A stretch of DNA of 64,000 nt from Mogibacterium sp. (GTDB lineage Bacteria; Bacillota; Clostridia; Peptostreptococcales; Anaerovoracaceae), in contig JAFRCS010000015.1 in assembly GCA_017404265.1 (NCBI GenBank), positions 181,897 through 245,896 on the forward strand, in the 5' to 3' direction. The translations under genes were made by a program, and so were the position numbers. The notes beneath the pieces were generated by a model. The model saw only the letters and a list, made by a program, of their open reading frames with translations. It was not told the origin of the DNA and made no database searches. This document shows positions 37,510-46,620 of this stretch, in pieces. Within the stretch, counting starts at the first letter, position 1; every line of letters starts with the position of its first letter.

Positions 37510-39543
37510 CTATTTGCTCCTGATGGTCAGGCCGGCCTCTTTTTGTGCCTGCAGATCACGCCTTATAGTCTCTTCTTCTCCTGCTCCTGATGATGCGATA
37601 TCATCGAGCATTTTTTCTGCTGTTTCCCCGTCACCTGAATAAAGGCACGCATATGCATAGTTCATCTTTACGAGAGTGTTGTCAGGAAGCAACTCATATG
37701 CGGCAGAGGCGGATTCAAGAGCAGTATCGAAATCCCTTAGGTGTATCAATTCATAATAGGATCGCCATGTCAGATATTGAGCCATGTGATAAGTTCCGAG
37801 GGATTCTGCTGCGCTTCGGTATTCATTGAGCCCTTTTATGAAGAACTGTTCCGAACGTTCATATTCATGTGCCTTGAACGCATTTTCACCGGTATTGAGA
37901 AGGCTTACCGCGTATGCCGCACGATCAGGATCCGTGCCGGTTTTTTCGTAAATCTTACCGTACACTTTTGAAGCATCAGCATAATATCCGTCTGCAGCAG
38001 CATAGTCTCCCTGGATGTTATAACCGAGGCCTCTGTTATTATAAAGCTCTGCCAGCATTTGCTGATAAGAGATGTTCTCTTCATCCTGTGCCAGTATCTC
38101 TGCAGCATTGATGGCATCTTCGTAATACCTGTCTGCCTCTTCATATTTGCCTGCATCCGTAAGGCATGCGGCCAACATGGAAACTGTCTGGATATATATG
38201 CTCCTATTCTGGAGCGAATCATTTAATTTGATAAGATCGTTCAGGTCGCTGCATGCATCGGAAAGCATGTCTTCTGCATCATCGTACAGTCCAGACCTGT
38301 AAAGAAGTACTCCGTAATTGTACTTTACTGTACCAAGCGCATCCAGCACATCGGCTGACCTTTCCATCCGGCTCAGTGATCCAAGGCTCTGCTCAAAACA
38401 CTCTGCCGCCAGATCGCCATTTCCAAGGTCGATCGCATTACCCCCGGCATTGAACAGCATCCTCGCAAGAATGAGATCGTCTCCATTCTCCAGGGCCTTC
38501 TGCATGCTGATGGCCTTATCGTAATCAGCGCCTGCTTCCTCATAGCGGCCTGCGGAATTCAATATTATAGCCCTGTTGTTGTACCCGGAAGCCGCTCCTG
38601 CTTCCGCCTTTTTATATCCGGACCCCGCCAGAGCTTCTAACAGCGATATTGCGGTATTCTCTGAATCAAGCGCCTCGCTCTGCATTCCGAGCACATTCTC
38701 CGCAGTAGCAAGTTTCTCATAGTTTACGGCCGCTTCATACTCTCCTGCTTCCTTGTTGCGTGTCAGCCGCAGTATCTTATTGATGTCTTCGGTATTATTG
38801 TGGAGTATATCTCTTATGCGGCTGTATGCTCCGGGAACATCTGACAGCCTGTCAGGAAGTCCATATGTCAATTCATTCAGGATCCGCATGGAGGCCGCTT
38901 CTCTCTTTTCGGCATCATTTCTATAGTTTTGTGCGCGGATCATAAGGCTCAAAGAAACTGCAAGTATCAATACAAAAGCTGCAGCTGCAGAAGCCCCGCG
39001 CTTTAATGTCTGCCTGTTCTGAGCTATCCGGTGCTCCCTTAGCAGCTCGTCCTCGCTGCAGCCTGCTATGGCCGATATCACCTTGAGCATTTCGGTCTCT
39101 GCAAGGGACATCATCTTTTTAGTATCATTCCCTTCGGCACGTATGTCCATGAGCCTGTCCATAACATCGGGTATAAGCTTCATGGATGCCGGGAAGGAAG
39201 TATCAGGATCGCCGCTTATGAGTATCGGGAATACCCTGTCCGCTCTTCCGAGTTCTATGAATGTTGCCACTTCCCTGTCTACCCATTCGGACGAAGGCGT
39301 GTCAACCGAGCATACCACTACCAGGCAATCTGTTGAATGGAGGGCCTTGTCTATGGTGTCAGTAAGTATCCTGCTTACAGGCAACTCTTCAGTATCTCTG
39401 AAAGCACGCCTTACTCCATGCATCCCTTCTTCACGCAAAGGCGCAGGCAGACGGTAATTCTCCGCCAGATTGAAGAGCTTCTGAGTGATTTCACTGTCCA
39501 GCGGCCTGTGACGGTAGCTGAAGAACACATCATAATCGAACAT
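37510..39543 (-). CDS. TIR domain - transmembrane - TPR protein
   Basis: A 677-residue protein. Residues 1 to about 125 are a TIR domain: 'DYDVFFSYRHRPLDSEI', 'LVVVCSVDTPSSEWVDREV' with Trp87 and the putative NADase glutamate Glu91, and 'RVFPILISGDPDTSFP'. A linker with a conserved 'GCSEDELLREHR' leads to one membrane helix (about 184-203), then 450 residues of TPR repeats with recurring 'AGRYEEAGADYDKAI', 'SGLYDDAEDMLSDA' and 'AGKYEEADRYYEDAI' units. TIR should face the cytoplasm and, with a single helix, the TPR part the outside, unless it has a re-entrant topology. GGAGG precedes the start; the gene begins two bases after the TIR-like gene. Probable NAD-cleaving or signalling component of the cluster. 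Confidence 0.85.
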   Translation of the reverse strand: MFDYDVFFSYRHRPLDSEITQKLFNLAENYRLPAPLREEGMHGVRRAFRDTEELPVSRILTDTIDKALHSTDCLVVVCSVDTPSSEWVDREVATFIELGRADRVFPILISGDPDTSFPASMKLIPDVMDRLMDIRAEGNDTKKMMSLAETEMLKVISAIAGCSEDELLREHRIAQNRQTLKRGASAAAAFVLILAVSLSLMIRAQNYRNDAEKREAASMRILNELTYGLPDRLSDVPGAYSRIRDILHNNTEDINKILRLTRNKEAGEYEAAVNYEKLATAENVLGMQSEALDSENTAISLLEALAGSGYKKAEAGAASGYNNRAIILNSAGRYEEAGADYDKAISMQKALENGDDLILARMLFNAGGNAIDLGNGDLAAECFEQSLGSLSRMERSADVLDALGTVKYNYGVLLYRSGLYDDAEDMLSDACSDLNDLIKLNDSLQNRSIYIQTVSMLAACLTDAGKYEEADRYYEDAINAAEILAQDEENISYQQMLAELYNNRGLGYNIQGDYAAADGYYADASKVYGKIYEKTGTDPDRAAYAVSLLNTGENAFKAHEYERSEQFFIKGLNEYRSAAESLGTYHMAQYLTWRSYYELIHLRDFDTALESASAAYELLPDNTLVKMNYAYACLYSGDGETAEKMLDDIASSGAGEEETIRRDLQAQKEAGLTIRSK

Positions 39544-39545
39544 GT

Positions 39546-40391
39546 CTAGCCTCCGTTTACAGCCACGCTGTTATCAGTCAATACGTCAAGACCGAGCTCC
39601 TCGAGGGATCTTCTCGCGTTTTCGACTGCCTGTTGTATATATATAAGCGCCTGCGGATCGTCTTTGAATGCCTCCGGCAGTTCGCTCATCGTCCTTTCAG
39701 CTATGTCTATACATAATTCTGCCTGCTGCTCGGCTATTTCCCCTTCGATACGGGCTACGTGTCCCAGATACGCAAATAACCCTGCTGCCCCGATACAAAC
39801 AGCTGCTATGACTGACACCAATGTAATGATCGCTTTTCTGCGGCGCGTGCGGTGGCGCTGCTCAAGGTCATCAGGATGCAGGCCCAGCACTGAAGCTATG
39901 ATCCTGACAGTCTCGTAGCTCAGTGCATCCTTCCAGCGCGAACGGGTCTCAGCTCTGAGATCTGACGCTACGGGTTCTATCGTTTCAACACGCTCAACGA
40001 TAGACATGTCAGGCAGTATCTTCTGAACGACCTTCTTCTCAATAAAAGACTCCGGGAAGGAGTCAGCCGGCTCTCCCCGGACGATAACTGCGATTATATT
40101 TTCTTCCTTTCCTGTCTCACGAAAATAAGCGAGACGGTCAAGGACAAATGGGCTGGTCCTTGTTTCAGGTGAACAGAGCACCGCCAGAAAGCGGCTGTGA
40201 TCCAATAAGACACGGGCTTCTTCATCAAAGTCCTTGCCGGAAGCCTCAACATATACACGTCTGTAATCGAGGCCTCTGTCCGGAAGGCTCGTTCCCGACG
40301 GGAGCCTGTACCTGCGGATGCTCTCCGCAAGCTTATTTGCGACTGATGCGTCCCCGGCTACTGCGAGGACACAGATATCATAGTCCTGCAT
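39546..40391 (-). CDS. Degenerate TIR-like domain - transmembrane protein
   Basis: A 281-residue paralogue of the N-terminal part of the next protein. It aligns over the whole TIR region: 'YDICVLAVAGDASVANKLAESIRRYRLP' against the TIR start, 'FLAVLCSPETRTSPFVLDRLAYF' against the catalytic strand, and 'IAVIVRGEPADSFPESF'. The position of the catalytic Glu91 is Arg86 here and the conserved Trp is Phe82, so enzymatic activity is unlikely. The linker 'GLHPDDLEQRHR' and one helix (about 188-210, 'IITLVSVIAAVCIGAAGLFAYLG') match, but the TPR part is replaced by a 70-residue helical tail. Its start overlaps the previous gene by 14 bases. Likely an assembly or regulatory partner of the active TIR. 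Confidence 0.75.
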   Translation of the reverse strand: MQDYDICVLAVAGDASVANKLAESIRRYRLPSGTSLPDRGLDYRRVYVEASGKDFDEEARVLLDHSRFLAVLCSPETRTSPFVLDRLAYFRETGKEENIIAVIVRGEPADSFPESFIEKKVVQKILPDMSIVERVETIEPVASDLRAETRSRWKDALSYETVRIIASVLGLHPDDLEQRHRTRRRKAIITLVSVIAAVCIGAAGLFAYLGHVARIEGEIAEQQAELCIDIAERTMSELPEAFKDDPQALIYIQQAVENARRSLEELGLDVLTDNSVAVNGG

Positions 40392-42891
40392 TATCCTTCT
40401 TTTCTTTCAGATGTTCAGAAAACAGCTTTACGATTTCTGTCTTTTCAAGTTCGTCGTAGAACTCCGGTGAAAATTCCTCTCCGTCGAAATCAAGGGCAGT
40501 GATAATGAACTCCCCAAGCTGAGAGGTCTCAAATGTCAGTGTTCCGGTCTCTTCGTCATACTCAGCCCTTATTGCCGCAAGGGTCTCATCTGAGGTCGCA
40601 TCCTCATTGGCAAATACAGCATAGAGCGGTTTGTCCCTGAGATCTTCCGGAAGCGCATACTCCATTTCTGCTCTGACAGGTCCGCTCAGCCTGCTGATCT
40701 GAGCGCCGTTGACATATGCTGTGAGATTGTAGTAAGGCTCTTTTTCGGCATTCTCTTTACCTTCGTTCAGATCGAACTCATTGATCTGGAGAACAAGAGT
40801 ATCACCGGCTGCAGCAGCTGCGGCGACAGAGTATTCTTTTTTCGGTTTAACAGGGTCCGGCTTGACCGGATCAGGATCGTCAGGTTTTACCGGATCAGGG
40901 TCGTCTGGTTTTATCGGATCAGGATCGGGAACTACTGATGAATACCTTGTGATACCCGTTCCTGTAATGATAGGGGTTGAATTGCCGCCAATGCTTCCCG
41001 AGCCCGTCTGGTCCGCGCGCGTAGTGGTCAAAGTGGACCCTGCGGTACCGTTTTTCCAATAGTTGTAATATGCCATCCTGATCAGGAAAACTCCTGCGGT
41101 ATCCGCCTGCGCGCCTTCTTTTAATAAGACAGTCATGGACAGACTGCTGCCGTTATAGCTAAATACTTCAAATACTATGCCCGGCGATCCGTTCTTATAC
41201 GGATCAGGCGGCGACCCATCCGGGCAATAGGTCTTTAGCAATTCATTATAGGTTATGCCTTGAGATGCATCAAAATCATTCAGCTCAATGTAATCGTCTC
41301 CTGTAACCGGGTTTTCCTGAAGTATGATATTGCCTCTGGTCTCAAGGGTCTGCCGGAGAGTGAATGACACTACAGGGATCGCAGTCGTTAGAGGAACAGT
41401 AACATTGTTTGGAGCAAGAAATACGGATCCTTTTGTCCCGTATGAAACTTTATCTATCCCGCCATAATTGAACACAGGGCCTCCGTATGTATCGTTGTTT
41501 ACTGAGCCTCCGTTCAATAATTTCAGACCACTCACAAGCTCCGTGATGCCGGATCTTATCGAAACAGCAGCTCCGTCGACCTTGCCTGTCAGCCTGCATG
41601 TACTGCTGTTTTCTATTGTCTGCATGTTGTATACAGCGACCGAGCCTCCGCCAGAAGACTTTATATCCTTTATTGTCAGATCGCCGTCATATTGCACCTC
41701 GCAGCTGCCGGTAACATCCAGCGTTTCGATCGAATAATCTCCCCACTCCAGAGACAGTACGGCATCCTTCATTTTTATGCTTGCCGTCTGTCCCTGTCTG
41801 AACGTGATAAGAGAATCTTCAACGCTGCCTGTTCCGGAATAATTACCGCAAACAGTTGCGGAACCGCCGCTGATGATCCCGTTATTTATCAGATTTCCGC
41901 CAATGATGATGCTTGCGGCGATCTCATTTTTCAATTCATTATTCCGGATCGTTGCTCCTTCCTCAACAATCAGATCGTTTGTCAGCAGATGACCTCTGTA
42001 GTATCTGAATTCAGCTGCTTCTAACTGCTCTTTGCTATAGCCTGAAAAGTCACGTACTATCGTCTCGTTGCCGCCCTCATCTCTCTCAACAATAACTTTA
42101 TAAGCCTGGAGTTCAAGCATCGATGTTGCAGGGATGACAAGTTTAACATCCTCCGGTATCTCTATTACTTCATCCACAATACCCTTAACTGATGAACCGT
42201 TTGCGAGCATATACGAACCATCCTCATTTTTGAGGAACACTGCGACACTGCCGCCATCCTCTCCGTAATACTCTTTGAGAGGAAGCAGATTAAAAGTGCA
42301 TCCGTTTGTAAGCTCAACTTTGTCTATCAGGAGGATGCCTGTTCCGATCAAATTGATGTCACCATCGCACGAAAGAGTTCCGATCCTGTTGAAGCCGGTA
42401 GAAACGATGTTTACTCCGGTACCGTCTGATGTGATGTCAGCTCCGCTGGAATAATCCCTGAGAACGATCCGGCCGCTTTCTTTTTCATAAGTCCAGCCTT
42501 CTCCGCTGCCGTCCCCGGTACAGTCGAGACTGGTACCGGATATCGTAATATTCTTTTCAGCAGGTACAGACGCGTTTTCTTTTGCGTCCTTTATCAACGC
42601 TGCAGGTGCTTCTTTTAATTCTTCCTGAGTCGTCTCATCAGCTTCCAAAGGCGTTTCCTCAGCCTCCGGTCCTTCTGTTTCCGGCACTGCAGGAGTGTTT
42701 TCCTCCGGTACGGCTGTTTCCGGTGCTGCGGGTGCTTCAGATGCCTCAGGCTCAGACTGCAATATCTCAGCAGCATTTGCCCCTTCATGACCCTCAGGCA
42801 AAGCATCATCGGCAAAGACATGCCACGTTAAAGGCATGATCATTAGCAATGCCATTGTTATACTGATGGTTTTATTCATGATCGTTCTCAT
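40378..42891 (-). CDS. Secreted repeat-rich protein, possible beta-helix, function unknown
   Basis: An 837-residue exported protein. The signal peptide is in residues 1-28 ('ISITMALLMIMPLTWHVFA', cut after A). A Glu/Pro/Ala-rich low-complexity segment follows (about 29-100), then a long region with short turns such as 'GGNLINNGIISGGSATVCGN' and 'SGSGSVEDSLITF'-like repeats that suggests a right-handed beta-helix (about 110-600), a Pro/Asp/Lys spacer (about 665-695), and a C-terminal domain ending in a charged tail. There is no LPXTG or C-terminal membrane anchor. It lies within the RyR/TIR operon, 15 bases after the channel gene and overlapping the TIR-like gene, so an external sensor or cell-wall partner of the membrane proteins is plausible. 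Confidence 0.7.
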   Translation of the reverse strand: MRTIMNKTISITMALLMIMPLTWHVFADDALPEGHEGANAAEILQSEPEASEAPAAPETAVPEENTPAVPETEGPEAEETPLEADETTQEELKEAPAALIKDAKENASVPAEKNITISGTSLDCTGDGSGEGWTYEKESGRIVLRDYSSGADITSDGTGVNIVSTGFNRIGTLSCDGDINLIGTGILLIDKVELTNGCTFNLLPLKEYYGEDGGSVAVFLKNEDGSYMLANGSSVKGIVDEVIEIPEDVKLVIPATSMLELQAYKVIVERDEGGNETIVRDFSGYSKEQLEAAEFRYYRGHLLTNDLIVEEGATIRNNELKNEIAASIIIGGNLINNGIISGGSATVCGNYSGTGSVEDSLITFRQGQTASIKMKDAVLSLEWGDYSIETLDVTGSCEVQYDGDLTIKDIKSSGGGSVAVYNMQTIENSSTCRLTGKVDGAAVSIRSGITELVSGLKLLNGGSVNNDTYGGPVFNYGGIDKVSYGTKGSVFLAPNNVTVPLTTAIPVVSFTLRQTLETRGNIILQENPVTGDDYIELNDFDASQGITYNELLKTYCPDGSPPDPYKNGSPGIVFEVFSYNGSSLSMTVLLKEGAQADTAGVFLIRMAYYNYWKNGTAGSTLTTTRADQTGSGSIGGNSTPIITGTGITRYSSVVPDPDPIKPDDPDPVKPDDPDPVKPDPVKPKKEYSVAAAAAAGDTLVLQINEFDLNEGKENAEKEPYYNLTAYVNGAQISRLSGPVRAEMEYALPEDLRDKPLYAVFANEDATSDETLAAIRAEYDEETGTLTFETSQLGEFIITALDFDGEEFSPEFYDELEKTEIVKLFSEHLKEKKDNAGL
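40846..40930 (-). repeat. 24-base tandem repeat encoding DPDPVKPD spacer
   Basis: Two full and one partial 24-base units encode DPDPVKPD-type repeats that join the beta-helix-like region to the C-terminal domain. The copies differ at a few bases. Copy number is likely to vary between strains. Confidence 0.8.
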
Positions 42892-42906
42892 GACAGTCCC
42901 CCTTCA

Positions 42907-44460
42907 TCAGACAACCGATCTGTCTGCCACTTCTGCAAGAATCTCCCACGCGTAAGCGTCTTTTTCTTTGTCTTCTTCACTTAACTCCGAGTATGGGATC
43001 ATCAAAGGATGCCTGCGCATCAGATCATTTCTTTCCGGTGAGTATGTCCAGTTATACATCAGGTGGAACCTGACCCAGCGCCTGTGTTCCATCTCTCTGA
43101 ATACATCTCTCTTTTCAGCATCTGCATCACGGAACACCCCGTATGCTTTGCGGCAATTCTCTTCTGTGAGCTCCGTAATGCTGTCGTCATCTAGAAGATA
43201 TCTTACCTTGACTATCATATGATCCGCGGCTGCTATATTGGACCATTTTTTATGATCGCTGAGATCATCCCATCCGACCGGGCATTCCGATCCTTCGCTG
43301 TATATGTCGTGCAGTGTGACTGCAAGTTTATTTATATCGTCCCTGGTAAAGGACTTCATTGTAAATATGCTTTTGCTGCTGCCAAACCCGCATATCTTTT
43401 CGGTATCATTATTGAGCCTGACATGTATCTCCGCAGCAGTCGGGAACATCCTTCTGAGTTCCTTATATGTTGCCAGATCGCTTCTGTCAGTATCCTCGCA
43501 GATAATGATCCTGTCGGCGCTGCGGATTATTTCAGGGTGATACTCCCAACATTCCTTATGCAGGAAAAGAGTATCATCTTCCGGATCTCCTCCGCATAGT
43601 GTCCGGACAGCCTCACGATGTGATTTCCTAAAGACGGAGGAATCGCCAAAAACATGGTAGCAGATGTACCTTCCCGGTTCGAAGACGTTTGTAATAAGGC
43701 CTCTTTCAAGCAGCTCAGCAGCAATGCTTCCGCTGCCGATCAATACAACGGTTTTCTCATCTTTACGTATAGGATGCTCTTTCCAGTAGCATCTGCTGAT
43801 GATCTCTTTTTTGCTGAAGGTATGCAGATTCCCTGATATCTCATCTGCGCCGAAATCAGTCAGACAATACGTTTCTATCCCCAATCCGGCAGCATCCTCT
43901 GCCTGACAGTAGTTGTCCCACAAATCATCTCCCATACAGAAGTATTTGATTCCCTGCATGTCTCCTTTTATATCGATCAGTTCTTTCGGGCTGCAGTCAA
44001 GTCGAACGATATTCCTTCCGTTCATGCGCTTTTCTGCCGAATGGCGGAAAATTATCATTGAATCCGGATCATCATGAAGGGCAGATTCGGCTAATGCTTC
44101 GGATTGTTCGTTCTCCTCGTTTATTACATACCATTTGCGGTCCTTTGCTGACCGGAGTTTCATGCGAGGCCCTGCTTGTCCGCTGATAAAACTTATCAGT
44201 ATGCCTATAAGCGCGGTGAACACGCCAAGACTGCAAAGAGCGAGGATGACTCCCAGCGCTTTACCTGCAGGTGTGACCGGTGAAATGTCTCCGTATCCCA
44301 CGGTTGTCAGCGTGATGATGGAATACCAGATCGCATCTCCTATGCTGTGGATGGATGATCCTTCAGCTTTTGATTCCGAAACAAGGAGCAAGACAAGCAC
44401 AGCTGCGTATGCAGCCAGTATCGCTGTTACTATCCTTATGGTCTTTTTTCTGCTGCTCAT
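42907..44460 (-). CDS. Two-helix potassium channel with RCK-like domains and C-terminal RyR domain
   Basis: A 517-residue membrane protein. Two helices (about 8-27 and 68-93) frame a pore loop with a perfect selectivity filter 'TTVGYGD' at residues 52-58. The cytoplasmic part holds a TrkA/RCK-type nucleotide-binding fold ('KTVVLIGSGSIAAELLERGL', near 236-255) and ends with a ryanodine-receptor-type (RyR) domain of about 50-60 residues: 'EMEHRRWVRFHLMYNWTY', 'RRHPLMIPYSELSEEDKEKD' (key W..F, Y.Y, HP.MIPY.EL...K..D). Its ATG overlaps the stop of the upstream RyR gene by four bases. It probably gates K+ flux in response to a nucleotide or other ligand; the ligand is unknown. Confidence 0.85.
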   Translation of the reverse strand: MSSRKKTIRIVTAILAAYAAVLVLLLVSESKAEGSSIHSIGDAIWYSIITLTTVGYGDISPVTPAGKALGVILALCSLGVFTALIGILISFISGQAGPRMKLRSAKDRKWYVINEENEQSEALAESALHDDPDSMIIFRHSAEKRMNGRNIVRLDCSPKELIDIKGDMQGIKYFCMGDDLWDNYCQAEDAAGLGIETYCLTDFGADEISGNLHTFSKKEIISRCYWKEHPIRKDEKTVVLIGSGSIAAELLERGLITNVFEPGRYICYHVFGDSSVFRKSHREAVRTLCGGDPEDDTLFLHKECWEYHPEIIRSADRIIICEDTDRSDLATYKELRRMFPTAAEIHVRLNNDTEKICGFGSSKSIFTMKSFTRDDINKLAVTLHDIYSEGSECPVGWDDLSDHKKWSNIAAADHMIVKVRYLLDDDSITELTEENCRKAYGVFRDADAEKRDVFREMEHRRWVRFHLMYNWTYSPERNDLMRRHPLMIPYSELSEEDKEKDAYAWEILAEVADRSVV

Positions 44461-46322
44461 ATAGCCCTTGTTTCTCTATGCTTTAAGATCTCTGAAATGA
44501 TAATAACGTTGTTGATGTCATATTGTTTATAATCCACTTCACGGCCTGTCACAGAACTTTCTTTTTTTGATAAACTATCAAGTTCTTCCCAAGGTATCAG
44601 GCAGGCATGAGTGCGTTTTTCGCTATCCTTGGTCAGCTTCATGCCAGTCAGACCTTTTTCCCTGAGCTTTTTATAGGTCTTCGTTCTCTCGTCGAAGTCT
44701 TCGCTGCTCATTGGTGAGTATCCCATTACATAGTGGAATGCATTCCACCTGAGGTGCTCTGTCTCACCCAACACCTCAAGGATATCCCGTGCAGGCGGCC
44801 ACTTGCCTGCAGCGACCTCGTCAGCAGGTATGCCCGAAGCTTTGATGAACGCCGGGAGAAAATCAGCCGAAGCACGTGATGACATCTTGCTGAACGGATC
44901 ACATGCGACCCACTTCTCCCAGTCTGTCCTGTCAGAGCCGTCATAACTGCTGTTGATCATGATAGCATCATGGTCAGCCTTCTGTGCCGAGAGATAATCC
45001 AGGGAGTAGATATTCGCAGTGATTATCGGACTTCCGACTGTCTCCTGATACCTGACTCCTTCTTTTCCGCACCTTACCACGCAGATATGCTGCGCCTTGC
45101 GGCGTTTCAGATACATCATGAGATTGTCAGAGATCTCGCGATCGATCTCTTCATTCCCGGTGCATACCGCAATAAGCTTGAGAGTTCCTATATGTTCATC
45201 GATATAGTTATAAAATTCAACACTCCTGCCGTCAGCCTTGAAGCTCTTTATATCGTAATTATCAAAGAGAGAACTGCATTCGGCTCTCATGTATCCCGAT
45301 TCATTTTCAAAATTAGGTGAGAATACAGCTGCGTGAAACGTACTGCCCGCAAATTGTCCATTCATTATCAGCTGTTTCAGCACCGCCTGGCCATGCCGGC
45401 CAAACCCTACGATCGCTGAGTCAAAGTCCTCCTGAGCGCGTCCGTCGCTTCCGAATCTCACAAGCTGCCACGGAGGGCATGTGCGGATCAGCGCTCTTGC
45501 CGCAAGCGTAGCGTTGTCATAGACGTTGACATATCCAAACCCATACTGATCTTCGGACACCTGGAGCATCGAAGTTATGATATCCTCAGCCCCCGGAAGC
45601 GTGATACTCGTATTCTCCGGAGCAACTCCTGCTTCTTCCAAAGCATCCTTCAGACCCAGAGCATAGAAAAGGTCCCGGTCTTCTTCATCATCCATAGCAA
45701 ATACGTTGATCTTGCGATGACCGGCTCTGAGTCTTCTCATCACGGACTTATCGGAAGATACCGCAGACGGACCGCAGATCACGGACATTCCCATGTTATT
45801 GAGGTCTGTTACTGTGGAATGATCTGCGTCATCAGCAATGAAAACCACAGAGCCTGCACCCGCTTCCAGACATTCCTTGCCCAGATCTATACTGCGGTCA
45901 TTGATGCTGTATATAAGCGTCAGATCTCCCTTTGCGGCAAGCAGCATGCGCAGATATCTAAGTGCTTCTTCTCCGAGGGTGAACATGGCAGCGCTTGCCA
46001 TGGAATAAAATGCCAGTAGATGGATGATCCAGAATACTACCAGCCTGAATGGCGTCGCCACGGGTGAAGTGCCTTCAATGGAAGCATAGTCGTTGATGCC
46101 AACAAACATTTTGATAACGCAAAAAGGCGTCCGGATCATGCTGAGACCGATATCTCCGGTACTCTCGGCAAATCCGACGCCATATATAATTACTCCTCCG
46201 ATAAAGGCGATGATCATGCATACGGTCGTCAGCCTGGCAGAGAAAGAAGGTTTCAGGGCAAGGTTAAGAACCATCGCAAGAAGCAATGCAGTTGACAGAA
46301 TCACAACGGTCACGCTGGTCAT
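44457..46322 (-). CDS. Membrane protein with tandem RCK/TrkA-N-like domains and C-terminal RyR domain
   Basis: A 621-residue protein with about three hydrophobic segments (1-22, 32-50, 92-116), no TVGYGD filter, then two Rossmann-like nucleotide-binding units: 'DLTLIYSINDRSIDLGKECLEAGAGSVVFIADD' (about 132-165) and 'DSAIVGFGRHGQAVLKQLIMNG' (about 303-325). The C-terminal 110 residues form an RyR domain: 'GETEHLRWNAFHYVMGY' and 'HACLIPWEELDSLSKK' then 'DYKQYDINNV'. The order resembles CASTOR/POLLUX-type channels. Head-to-tail coupling with the K+ channel gene suggests the two products form one complex. The start has GGAGGGG close upstream. Confidence 0.75.
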   Translation of the reverse strand: MTSVTVVILSTALLLAMVLNLALKPSFSARLTTVCMIIAFIGGVIIYGVGFAESTGDIGLSMIRTPFCVIKMFVGINDYASIEGTSPVATPFRLVVFWIIHLLAFYSMASAAMFTLGEEALRYLRMLLAAKGDLTLIYSINDRSIDLGKECLEAGAGSVVFIADDADHSTVTDLNNMGMSVICGPSAVSSDKSVMRRLRAGHRKINVFAMDDEEDRDLFYALGLKDALEEAGVAPENTSITLPGAEDIITSMLQVSEDQYGFGYVNVYDNATLAARALIRTCPPWQLVRFGSDGRAQEDFDSAIVGFGRHGQAVLKQLIMNGQFAGSTFHAAVFSPNFENESGYMRAECSSLFDNYDIKSFKADGRSVEFYNYIDEHIGTLKLIAVCTGNEEIDREISDNLMMYLKRRKAQHICVVRCGKEGVRYQETVGSPIITANIYSLDYLSAQKADHDAIMINSSYDGSDRTDWEKWVACDPFSKMSSRASADFLPAFIKASGIPADEVAAGKWPPARDILEVLGETEHLRWNAFHYVMGYSPMSSEDFDERTKTYKKLREKGLTGMKLTKDSEKRTHACLIPWEELDSLSKKESSVTGREVDYKQYDINNVIIISEILKHRETRAI

Positions 46323-46381
46323 AAGCCCCTCCTTATTCCCCCGGGAGAGTTTGGCAATTAATGCCTGTTTTATTTCAATTT

Positions 46382-46397
46382 CTTGTGCCTATACAAG
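46382..46397. promoter_or_regulatory. Inverted repeat upstream of the RyR/TIR operon
   Basis: CTTGT-GCCTAT-ACAAG lies in the 104-base gap before the first RyR gene, 60 bases upstream of its start. It could be an operator. No convincing -35/-10 pair was found around it, so whether the operon has its own promoter is open. Confidence 0.35.
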
Positions 46398-46426
46398 TAT
46401 CAATTAATATTATCACAACGCTAAAA

Positions 46427-46594
46427 CTACCTCAACTTCATGATCACGAAGGCTGCTACACAGATCAGAAGCGCTGCCAAAAGGAATTTAGGATTGGTTA
46501 TTATCTTGAGGCCGAATCCAAGGACCTTGAAAACCAGTACTAACACTAATAGTGCTGCGATTATTCCTATTATCAGTATAAGAGTTGATTCCAT
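46427..46594 (-). CDS. Small two-helix membrane protein, 55 residues
   Basis: A complete small gene: ATG at 46594 with GGAGG six bases upstream, 55 codons, TAG stop. The peptide begins MESTLILIIGIIAALLVLVL, has a short amphipathic middle ('KVLGFGLKIITNPK') and a second hydrophobic segment ('FLLAALLICVAAFVIMKLR'). I do not recognise a family. It lies 26 bases after the zinc-ribbon/SH3 gene and 104 bases before the first RyR gene in the same direction. It may modulate a membrane complex encoded next to it. Confidence 0.75.
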   Translation of the reverse strand: MESTLILIIGIIAALLVLVLVFKVLGFGLKIITNPKFLLAALLICVAAFVIMKLR

Positions 46595-46620
46595 TTTTTA
46601 CCTCCGATTATTATTACATT

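Noticed and set aside
40846..40930. CRISPR-like short repeats
   Set aside because: The repeats are contiguous without spacers and encode an in-frame Asp-Pro-Lys spacer in a secreted protein.
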